Source: Antedon bifida (lineage: Eukaryota > Echinodermata > Crinoidea > Comatulida > Antedonidae). Taken from it: 64,000 bases of DNA. Under the pieces are notes generated by a model that saw only the letters and a list, made by a program, of their open reading frames with translations, made no database searches and was not told where the DNA came from. A program made the translations under genes and the position numbers. The stretch lies in assembly GCA_963402885.1 (NCBI GenBank), contig OY727096.1:30237820-30301819 (forward strand). Direction: 5' to 3'. Below, piece after piece: positions 40,101 to 50,000 of the stretch (positions within the stretch are counted from its first letter, which is position 1; each line of letters starts with the position of its first letter).

Positions 40101-41053
40101 TGAAGTGAACCCTTTGACATCCACCGGAATTACAGATCTGTCTACAACAGATATTACAACTAAAGACAATGCTGGGAGCATTTCATTTATATCTGATTCA
40201 ACAAAAACATATAGTGACAGTACACAAGCCATAGGTAAGGAGGTTTTCACAGTTAACGTAGCCCTAGCAGTAGTAAAATTTAAGCAATCGATAATAAGCA
40301 TAAATGTTAAAGGAAAAACAAAAAAAGTGAATAAAAAGAATAACAAATTAAACAGAAACAGACAACAACAATAATAATTAAATTCTGTGTAGTACAAAAC
40401 TTAAAATGTGGACGAAACAGGTAAACAAACAAAAAATTAAAACAATTATAATGTATTGTTATTTAGTATTAGTATATTTACATTGTAGAATACATTTCAT
40501 CTGAAGTTATGAAAACATCGATTGAACAAGAAAAAGAGATCATTGGAACTTCTATTCAGATAGAAATCACAAGTATGTCTCTTTATTCAAAAGAAAGCCT
40601 TCCTATTGGGGATGATGATCCTCAATCAAACACTGTGTTCATAGTTATTGGAGTTTGCTTGTTGGCAGTACTGATAATTGCTTTATTTGTCTTAGGACTA
40701 TACATATGGTATGTATTTAAACTGAATCACAATTGCAAAGAATATTATCTAAAGTTCTATCTACACTATCTATTTATGTGACAAAAAATGTGATATGCCC
40801 ATGGATATGATGATGTCATATAACTATATTTGGGCATATAACTACAATATTTGTGCACATCACACTTTTTTCAAACTAGTTTGATAGTGTAGACAGAGCT
40901 TAATAGAGTGTATTTGACGAAAAGTTGGTGAAATATTGACAAGATATTTTGCTTTTTATATTCATAAGGCGCCGTCGATCAGACAAAAACAAGGAGGAAA
41001 ATACCGCTCCTTTTCCGTTGTATTCTACTCCTACCAATCCATATATCATCTGA
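37127..41053 (+). CDS. Gene B: short D8C-stalk-TM paralogue lacking VWD and EGF
   Basis: About 425 aa. Exons: 37127-37181, 37519-37752, 37967-38143, 38706-38765, 39432-39572, 39762-39923, 40091-40234, 40489-40708, 40969-41053; every junction is in phase. It encodes a signal peptide (MFIFSKFTWILSIVICING), a D8C domain about 19-155, a linker, three similar Ser/Thr-rich stalk exons (47, 54 and 48 aa) and a TM helix at about 373-396 (NTVFIVIGVC...), then a 28-residue tail that ends early. Equivalents of exons 5-17 and 19-21 of A and C are absent. The first five kilobases follow C and the 3' part follows A. An in-frame upstream Met at 37,088 would add 13 residues. It could be a functional short receptor-like or secreted-mucin-like form, or a decaying recombinant; open phases favour expression. 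Confidence 0.7.
38298..38490 (+). repeat. ~190-bp repeat family, copy 2 (gene B intron 3)
   Basis: Same family as 22,495 and 48,660 (GGCAAAATTCGGTAAAT, TGCCCTAAAAAGGGT). It is in the same intron position as in gene C, so inherited by the duplication. Confidence 0.6.
39410..40400 (+). repeat. 330-bp tandem exon triplication in gene B stalk
   Basis: Stalk exons start at 39,432, 39,762 and 40,091, each after a nearly identical AGTATTTTATTTTCTAG acceptor and each ending ..ATAG|GTAAG. Units 2 and 3 also share their following intron (GAATAACAAATTAAACAG). Every exon starts and ends in phase 1, so copy number can change without breaking the frame. Confidence 0.8.
40751..40901. mobile_element. MITE with AAGCTCTGTCTACACTATC inverted ends
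   Basis: Left end AAGTTCTATCTACACTATC and right end GATAGTGTAGACAGAGCTT are inverted relatives about 150 bp apart, with the GATATGCCCATGG / GTGCACATCAC interior seen at 2.1 and 6.6 kb. It lies in the last intron of gene B. Confidence 0.7.
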
Positions 41054-42870
41054 TGCTTATGAATCGAAAGACCTTTCAAGAAGTAAGCAAGGATCTCACG
41101 AAATGCGATATTGTGTAATACAAAAGAAAACATATATTTATTTATCAAACAATTAAAACAAAGGAACACGAAGTATTAGAAATAGTAATATTTGACTTAA
41201 TTGAAAGCTGTGTAGATTATCCATAAATATGTATTAAAAGGTAATGTGCATTTATATTTAGTACGGTACCAGACAGTTGTTGCAAGTATAATCCAAATCA
41301 TTAAATCTATTCTGGTGTTTATTTATACTCAATATATTAATCTTGTTTGTACTTTTCTAGTCATTTAAAATATACTGTATATAATTGATATAATTTGATT
41401 TTTTAGTGATTTGTTAATGGAGTCAAGAATGAATTGAACATAAAAAACTACACATTTCATTTTTTATTTTCTCTGGTGAATTTAAGTACCAGAGAAACAA
41501 ACATAATATATTTGTTCTAGGCTCGCCCCAATATTTAATTATCTTTACTAGACTAAAATGAGTTATTACTGCAAGTCTTTGTCAGATTGTTTTCATAAGG
41601 CTAGTATTTTCTTTTTCCTTATTATTCATGGGTCTTACAAATACGAGTAATGCACTATTGATGCTGCATGTGTTCAATGAAGTACTTAATCAATTGAAAA
41701 GGATATCAGGGCCGTAACCAGGTTTGACGGCGGGGTGGATCGTTAAGTTCTTTAGTGGAACCCAGGGGCGGATCCAGGATATTGAAATAGGGGTGGCGTA
41801 GCTTTGCGAGCGAAGCGAGCAAACATTGGCTGGGGGCCAGGGGGCCGCCAAGGGCCCCCGGTCGGGGTTTAGTAAGTTTAAAAGATCACTTTAGAATTAC
41901 TTTAGAATAACTAGTATTGTATGTTTGTATTGCATGTTAAATTTAACCAATCACAATTTAGAATGATGTTTAAATGGCAATAATTATTATCGTATAATTG
42001 ACACAAAAAACTATTAAAAAATATTGAGAAATTTAAAAAAATGTAATAATTGTCCTTCAGCCCAACCCACACTTTTGATTTGGCTTTTATATAACATTGT
42101 TATATTATTATTATTATATCAAAAACCCCCAAAATTTTTTATAATAATATAATTTTATATAGGTGACACAGGTCATTCAACTTTGTAACCAGTTTAGAAA
42201 ATATTAAAAAAATAATTATACAACACGACAAACCTTAAAGCAATACATTTTTTTTATTCTGTTACTAATTTGTATTTAAAAAAAATTTTTATCTAAATTT
42301 TAATGTTGAAAAGACCGATTGGCTAAGCTTTGGTGTACTCTCTACAATACGTAGGTTGATTGTGCACATGATGTCAAACTGAACCTAAATAATTGACATA
42401 ATCACTGAATAATACTAACCACACTAACTAAACCCTAACGTTAACTCGCTAATAATTTTGTTCACTCAAAGAAATCGTGTGGCCGAATTGAAGATATCGA
42501 GTATTTATAAGTCCTATGAGAACCTCCTTCATGTAATACATTTCTTTTTTAGTAAATTACCATATTTTAGACCTTTTGAGTTATGTGATTTTTCGTTATA
42601 CAGTAAGGCAGTAGACACATACATTTGGTCATTTTCTGCGTGACGTGACGATACAGAAGCACATGTTGTAAATTGTTATTGATCACAGCATCGCGGAATA
42701 CAGGTAATTCAAATACTTTTAATTTGCATATGTCACCTTCACGATTATGTAGGCCTAATAAGTCATAAACCAAAAGCTAATCTAAAATCTAAATTTAAAC
42801 ATAATTATTATCATAAGAATGAATAACTGTTCTATTTTACACAGGTGTACTGTATACCTTAATCTTGGCT
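41054..42870. other. Intergenic region B to EMI module
   Basis: No gene seen. A weak trace of a terminal exon (TTTTTTAG, then GATTTGTTAATGGAGTCAAG) is near 41,400. Two transposon-end motifs lie close together: GGGCCGTAACCAGGTTTGACGG near 41,710 and CAGGGGCGGATCCAGG at 41,763. Poly-A/T-rich stretches follow to 42.3 kb. Confidence 0.5.
41763..41880. mobile_element. Fragment of the GGGGCGGATCCA-end transposon family
   Basis: Starts with the same terminal motif as 20,653, followed by a GC-rich stretch (GCGAGCGAAGCGAGC, GGGCCCCCGG). No opposite end found. Confidence 0.4.
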
Positions 42871-44813
42871 ATGGAAACAATATTTGTACGAATATGCATA
42901 ACTCTGACGCTAGCATCTGCCTCTTGTGCGTTGGATCCTAATGGGTTTGTCTTCTTTTTATGTGTATTAGTTACTATATCTAGTATAACACAGGGTTCCC
43001 GTATGTTGGCCTCTGGGCTTTTTCCACCTGGTCTATGTCTCTTGGATATTTGTCACTCTTTCGTCACCGGCATATTACCACCTGATCAAGTAATAATAAT
43101 AATAACTGGTACTTGATATAGCGCATTATACTGAAAGCCTCAATTTATTTTATTTATTTATTTAACAACATATTTATACAGGATTATACACAATCAAGTA
43201 GAAATAAACTTGTTTTGCATTGTGGTCCTGTCGACAAAAACGGATACAAATTTAAATCTTTTACATCAATCACAATTACAATTAATAATAATAGCAACAA
43301 CAAATATAAACTGGAAGCTAAATGTTATGAAAAGAAATGAGATCTGCATCTAGCTTTAAAGAACATAATCGTGGGTGAATGTTTTATATCTGCTGGCAAG
43401 TCATTCCATATTTTTCCGCCTGCAACTTTAAAAGACGAATCCATTTTGCTACGGGTATAATGAGGTATAACAATATTTAAGTTATCTACTCCACGCGTTG
43501 AATGGGTGTGTACATTCCCAATTAGTTCAATTTCATTTGTCAATCTGGTTGGCGCAAGGCCGTGGATACATTTATACATTAGACTAGCTAGATAAAAATC
43601 TCTTCTCATTTCAAATGTTTTCCAGGAAAGATCCAATGCGCTTTACATAGACAGAACAATTTAGAAAATTCAAAATTCAAAAGGTGGGTTTTGGAGACAC
43701 TGGTGGAAGTTGCCTGACGGATTTCAAAAGGCAACGCATTCCAAAGAGAAACGGATGCCGAAGAAAATGAAAGATTTCCATAAAACTTAGTGGAAAGATG
43801 AAATATATGGGCGAGAAGAGACTCAGATCCTGATCTCAGAGACCGCTTAGGAACATAAGTACCACCGCGTACTTCATAAAAGAACTTATAAGCCGCATAA
43901 AACAAGGCGCCAAATTAGATATGTACCAGACAACTTTTTAAGCCTAGGAAATCATATCCTGTGGTGAACCACTAAGCTTGTTTTCCGAGCTGGTATCGAT
44001 GATGTTGTGAAAGAAGCTAATTGTGAAAAGTGGAAGTTTTTCTTTGATGATCTGTCACTGGGTGGTGAGACAGTTAACTAGAATTAAATCGTTTTTACAA
44101 TGTCTTGATTTGGTTGTGTTTGTATATAGGGAAAATGTATGCGCATCTCAAAAAAGTTCTTTGCAAAACTACCAAAGTACAGAAAGTTACACTTCAAGTT
44201 ACTCGACGTCGACGTCATGTGGTTTGTTCTGGGCGATACGATGCAGACGTACCCGATATCGGTATACTGTTTATTTTCTACAATCTGCAATGATTATAAT
44301 TGTATAGCATTCTTTTTTGTTTTAAATTCCAAAAACTGAATTTAAGTGATTTAATAAATATATTTTAATTTTTGTTTGCCTTGAAATAAATGTTGAATTG
44401 AATATTCCATTCATTTAGTTTAAAGTGAGAAACGCTGGAATATATTATGAGGAAGAGATTTGAGCACCCTTTCCATCCTTTTGGGAATGGTTTCCTTCTG
44501 CTTATCATGAAAAACTATTAATTTAAGTAATCAAAATGTCTACTACATATTGATAATGTATGCTTATTTATTTCGGCTGAGCCACATAGAGGCTTACTCA
44601 ATATTGATTGAGCATTTTGGGTTTTTCTTTTCTCTCTCTTATTTATCGCCTAGTCTCGCGTCACAATGTGTAATTAGTATTACTTGTTATTTGCTCTCTG
44701 ATGTAGCACAAGTTATAGATATGTCTACAGACAACGGACGGTTTACAGCACAGAATACTCTTGCTGCGCCGGCTCTGTGGTCTCGTCTGGAGGTGATGAC
44801 TGTATCATCATAG
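42871..44813 (+). CDS. Signal peptide + EMI domain, three-exon module
   Basis: Exons 42871-42944, 44130-44261 and 44707-44813 join in phase. Exon 1 encodes a signal peptide, METIFVRICITLTLASASCA, then LDPNG. Exon 2 begins ENVCASQ and has Cys residues in SCGLFWAIRCRRTRYR. Exon 3 continues TSYRYVYRQRTVYSTEYSCC and ends GGDDCIIIG. The ENVC start, the RC-RTRY-YRxVY core and the terminal YxCC-G-C are the EMI-domain signature seen at the N-termini of multiple-EGF proteins such as MEGF10. No EGF exon was found before gene C at 47.0 kb. The last donor (TAG|GTAAGC) leaves one base, the phase accepted by exon 2 of gene C. It is either a truncated gene, an alternative 5' end of gene C, or a small secreted EMI protein with exons I missed. 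Confidence 0.72.
43140..43640 (-). mobile_element. LINE reverse-transcriptase C-terminus and 3' tail
   Basis: Minus-strand frame 43325-43636 has RRDFYLASLMYKCIHGLAP, then TRSKMDSSFKVAGGKIWNDLP and FKARCRSHFF: the classic end of CR1/jockey-like ORF2 proteins. The 3' part toward 43,140 is AT-rich. It sits inside the EMI module's first intron. Confidence 0.7.
43645..43910 (-). mobile_element. Second LINE ORF2 C-terminal fragment
   Basis: Minus-strand frame with AAYKFFYEVRGGTYVPKRSLRSGS, then FSSASVSLWNALPFEIRQA. It is again an ORF2 C-terminus, but of different sequence from the neighbouring fragment, so two insertions are stacked. Confidence 0.6.
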
Positions 44814-46860
44814 GTAAGCAATTTACTTTAAAGCTGTACCATAAAACCTCAACAAATTCAGTTGTACTGATTACCAAGTTACAAGCTTACAAGTTAGTAT
44901 CATAAATGAAGGCTTTTTCTTAAACAATGTATTTTAAAATAATTTTTACAATAAATTTATATGTTTATTTTTTTTTTTTAGATTTTAGGCCTACTTTAAT
45001 TAATTTTTAAAAATACTTTTTATAATACCACATATCATAGATGGTTTATGTGGCAGCTTTTTCTAGTCTTTTCATGTGATCTCAAATAGAAAGTTCTTAT
45101 TTGTACTTGGAATGTTTAAACTTGTGAGTTTGGAGTAATAGGATATCAACATAACCGATACTTATCCTTGTATAGTTTTAAACTATGATTTCTAAAAAGT
45201 GTGGGGTCTGTTTGAGTAGAGAAATACTAACATGATCGGAATCGTAAAGGTCTTAAACTACATTCGAAAACCTTCCTGAGACTTGTATACTTGCTAGTAG
45301 GCTACTTTATAAGATTTACTGTACATTGTGATTCAGGAAAGCGCTACCCTAGACAATACTCCAGGACAAATCTTAAATAACCCTACCAAAATAGAATAGC
45401 TGTCCACAGTATTATAGTTGTTTCGGGTAGGAGTTACCCCTGAGCTAATAACAGTATATCAAAACATTCATTTTTACATTTCAAGATATTAAAACATTAA
45501 GATACAACACAAATCCTAACCAAGACTCCAAACATTGTGATTAATATGTATTGTGACATGTACTTTTTGTGTTTCACAATATTATTGTGTTTCAGCGTTG
45601 TTTGTTAGCTATTTTTATTTTAATGACGAATAACATCATTATTATTTCAATGGATCTTGGATTTTACACACAAGATTTAAATAGATTATTAATATTACCC
45701 CAACAAAAACATCTAGATATTTTTAGAAAAAACAGCAAAACAGTGCTCTTGTTACCAAGACGATACATTCCACAATATATAAATAGACCATGTTTCTGCT
45801 AATAAATATTATATTCTTTGTACACTGGTACGTGTACGGGGATTCCCCGTATTCTTTTAAAAGAGAGTGTATTCCAGATAGACAATCTGTTATATAAACA
45901 CGTATGTAACACTATTTTTACCTTTACGGAGGAGATAATTGCCATTTTTACTATTTTATTTACCAGTCTACATGATATTTCAGAAAATTAAATTCTGTTC
46001 ATATCGATATATCTGGACATGTGTTCCCTGTCTCACAGATGATCTTTTTTTTCATGATCCGAACATTAATTATAAATAATTTAAAAAAAAAGACGTTCGA
46101 GTTGATTATAAGCGGTTCTGTTTTCTATAAGCAATAGCATACAAAAGAAATGTTTACATCAACCTGTAGTGTTACTTTCTATAATTAATTTCCCCTACTA
46201 TACTGCATTTTCGAATGGTTTATTTTGAATACGTTCTTGTGTCTCGGGTTAGATCAGTACGACTGGGTATAAATGAAAACGGATTTGGTCACAAGATTTA
46301 GCTTAGACAAATTCAAAGATTCGTCATAACATCTTTAATTCTAAAAAACAAATAGTTTATGCTAAAATGTAAACAATACGGACTAAAACAAAAATTTCCC
46401 CATGACAACTATAAAGTATATAAAAATTGATCGCTATACTCAATCAACAAGTTATGGGTTATAATATGCGACCTTTTTTTACGATAGGAGCAATTTACCA
46501 CGTATTGAAAATACAAAATGTGTTAAAATCACAAATTAACTACATAGTACAATCCATCTTTAATTTTGGTAATATTGTGTTTAAAGTCGTTACTAGGAAA
46601 TGTACGCAAAACATGAATTAACAAAAAAAGGTTGTGTTAATAAAAATAGTTAAGGATAAACACGTATGTGTGGTTTATAGGACACACAATGACATCAGCT
46701 TCAATAGTTACTTTTATAGTTTTACAATAATATTATATTAAACTTTTGAAACACGTAATCCAGTCGTTGCTATGCAAAAATCATGAAAAGAAAACTACAG
46801 GTATTGTTTATCTATAACAATAACTAGCTGATTTTGAATCGCAGATACTACGAGGCACTT
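44814..46860. other. Intergenic region EMI module to gene C
   Basis: AT-rich, with no EGF-type Cys-rich exon on the plus strand. From about 45,640 it resembles the repeated 5' flank of gene B (GGATTTTACACACAAGATTT, TGTACACTGGTACGTGTACGGG). Confidence 0.55.
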
Positions 46861-47001
46861 TAAAGTTTTATTATCGGTAAGATGTTATACGCATGCGTAG
46901 TTTATACATATACACAAGCACACACAAATTTACATCAGTTGTATGAGTTGCTTAGACAGTGGTACGGTACTGTATATGATGACGGAAGTACTAAATACAA
47001 A
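46861..47001 (+). promoter_or_regulatory. Conserved 5' flank of gene C
   Basis: Near-identical to 13,441-13,547 upstream of gene A, with ACGCATGCGTAG, TTTATACATATACA and ATTTACATCAGTTGTATGAG. Gene B lacks the ACGCATGCGT block. Likely core promoter and 5' UTR. Confidence 0.5.
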
Positions 47002-50000
47002 ATGAAACTCTTTATATTTTCAAAATTTACTTTGATTTTATCACTTGCTATTTGTATAAACGGTACAGTATTTTTTTTATTATTATTTAAAAAAACTGTG
47101 TTTAGTTTGTCTTTGCTATCTGTCACTCATTACTAATTAGGCCTAATGTAGGTGTGTAGTCAGACACTTTTTTTACATGGTGATTATAAAATGTAAAACA
47201 TGATGTTCAAATTAAAGTAAATGTTGAAGTTGAATGTTAGTTTAGCATACGCTGGTGTAGGCCTCCTACTTATAATGAATAAAACACAAATTAGTAACTG
47301 TATGAATGTTAAAGTGTACTATTGCGTTTCCACTAACTAATAAAAAAAAAGAAATAATGTCCCTGAGAGTTAGACATTCAATTAAAATAATACATTATTA
47401 TTTAAGCATGTGTATAGCTTGGAAAGATTATTAGAGCAAAGTATAATAGAAGGTAACCTAATTAGGTGATCTTTATTGTACAACATATTTATTTATTTTT
47501 AAAAAAATAAGAAAAAAAATAAGAAATAGGACAATAACTCCTTGAATTGTCCTGTTTCTTATTTTCTTTTTTTTTCTTTGTCATTCTGTTTTCGTTCTCC
47601 TCCATTTGTGTGTCTAGCGTATCTCTAAACGTTTCAACAGTTGTGCATCTTTAATGACGTCAAAGTTGCACGCGTGATTTTTATGAAATCCAATGATTAA
47701 TTATAATAATAAAAACTAAGTCATTCAAACAGTAATTCGAATAAATTAGTCCCTTTTTTGATCGCACCACAAATTGTTGTGTGTCACCGTTCTGAAGGTC
47801 CGAATTAAATAAATCATTGTTGAATCTTTGCCTACACTATTTATTATTAGGCTCTTCTTGTTAGTTATTTTATAGACTTAAATTTAGACAGACATAAATT
47901 GTTTTTTTATATGCATAGGGAATGAAGACTGCCTTGCAACTGAGGGTGACCCATGTGATACTGACCTTGTGCTTACAGACTGGCATCGTAGCATTCGATA
48001 TGACACCGAGTCTGGGTTTATAATATCTGATGATTTTATAATAGATGGCTGGTACAAGCTGAGAAATGAGGGTGATAGGATCGATATTAGAATGCCAACC
48101 TCATCACCAGGACTGTTAAAATGTGGAACTCTATACCCAGTTTGGATTGATGGTTTGTTGATATTTTTTTACAGATCATGGACCTACAAATGTTAATTCA
48201 CGATTTCCCTAAAAAAAGTAATGAATGCTTTACAAGGATATGTATCAATGTGAATTTCCCCGGTTTTTAATCAAACTAACAAACCATGAAATAAACCATT
48301 AACGATTAACATAATTAACTAATTCAACTATATATAGGTACATATCCAGCACTCGGAGACGAGGTGAAAACCGTCACTGGCTGCGTACCAACATTTACAG
48401 GGGCGTGTGGATATTCGATAGATCTTTGCTTAAAAGCATGTTCAACTGAGGACGATGATTCATATTTTGTTCATTACCTTATTGACACTCCGGGGACGTC
48501 AATGGGCTACTGCACAGGTAATCATGCATTTATGCTAAAAATAATTTGTTACCCCTCCTTTTCCAGTTGAGGATAACAGGAAACTCAACTTCATATACAA
48601 CAATCCGGAAATGAATTGAAATAAGGTTTTTAAAAGTTGTTAATTCAAAACAATACATATATAAATTTACGTAGCGGCAAAATTCGGTAAATCGCGCTTA
48701 ACTTCAAGAATCATTATTGAATAGGAAGTTGGTACATACTTTCGGTACTGATTTTAAACACTTAACGTAACTGTTAGATAATTATTTATAACGAAAATTT
48801 AGGTTAAACGATTTGCCCTGAACAGGGTTTTCTCTGAACGCTAAGATTTATAGATAGTATATGCATTTTGGGTGGATTAAGTTCTGTGATGCATTGTGTA
48901 AATATTTATGTATGTGCCTTTTAAATGTTTGTTGTGTGTTTTGCTTTGCCTTTGTTGCAGTCATTTACGTCGAAGATTTATCGAGAACAGCGAAGAGAGT
49001 AATACAAAAATAAATAAAAATTCATACTATTTATGACATTTACAAGGAGTTTATTCTTTTTTTTTTTCAGATTCTCAAATACCTTGTGATGGTAATACGA
49101 CCTCATCGACTGGTTTTCCACCATGCTATGGTAAGCAACATCTTTTTGGTTTTAAACGGTTTGAATAATATGTACTTGATTTGAACGTCATCGTCATCGT
49201 GTCTAGTTAGTTTGTCATTATTAACAATAATCATGATTGCTATTTAACAAGCTAGATACGAGAAATTAATTAATTGTATTTTGTCTGTTTATGCGGATAT
49301 GGCATCGGTAGCTAATACAATTTAATTGAATGAATTAATTAAAAATGTATAATTAAATATCAATTCCAAATAAATGATTTTCCTTTTGACTTTTTATAAT
49401 TTGAATGACAATCCATGTAATGTAAATACATTTTTATAGCACATTATCTGTCATTTTATACATTCTTATATTATTTCATGTTATTTAATTCTTGATTTTT
49501 TACTAAACGAAATAAATAACTAGAGATACTATACTATAAATAAATCCTGTCATATGCGTGATGTGACCCTTGACCCTACTATTTCAACACTCGATGAATT
49601 ATACTAATCATCAAGAGATTCGGTTTTGATTTTTCCTTAACCTTTGACATTGCACGATCATGGGGGTGCTCTTCTTGATATCATGTTCAATCTCCCGCTA
49701 TCCTCAGGATTGTTTTCGACAAGTTTCAGCTCGATCAGAGCAATTAGACAAATTCTGATTGATTTTAACCTATGACCTTTGACGGCCTAACTAGTTTTTT
49801 GTTTACCGAATTGCACCACCAAGTTTGAGGACTAGTGTTTGAAAATTTACAAAAAACGTTCAATTTAGCCTCTTCCAGACCTCTGATCATAAACTCACAA
49901 ACAAGATACGGATGGGAAGTTAGGCAGGTCATGTCAGACCAGATGGCGAGTTTGTCAAATGTCGGAACTAGTAGACTTTTTAGAGATTAGCGAAACGAAA

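Noticed and set aside
42865..43116. Single 83-residue open frame as a small secreted protein
   Set aside because: Only its first 25 residues fit; the GTTTGT donor at 42,945 joins in phase to EMI exons, and the remainder is intronic without family features.
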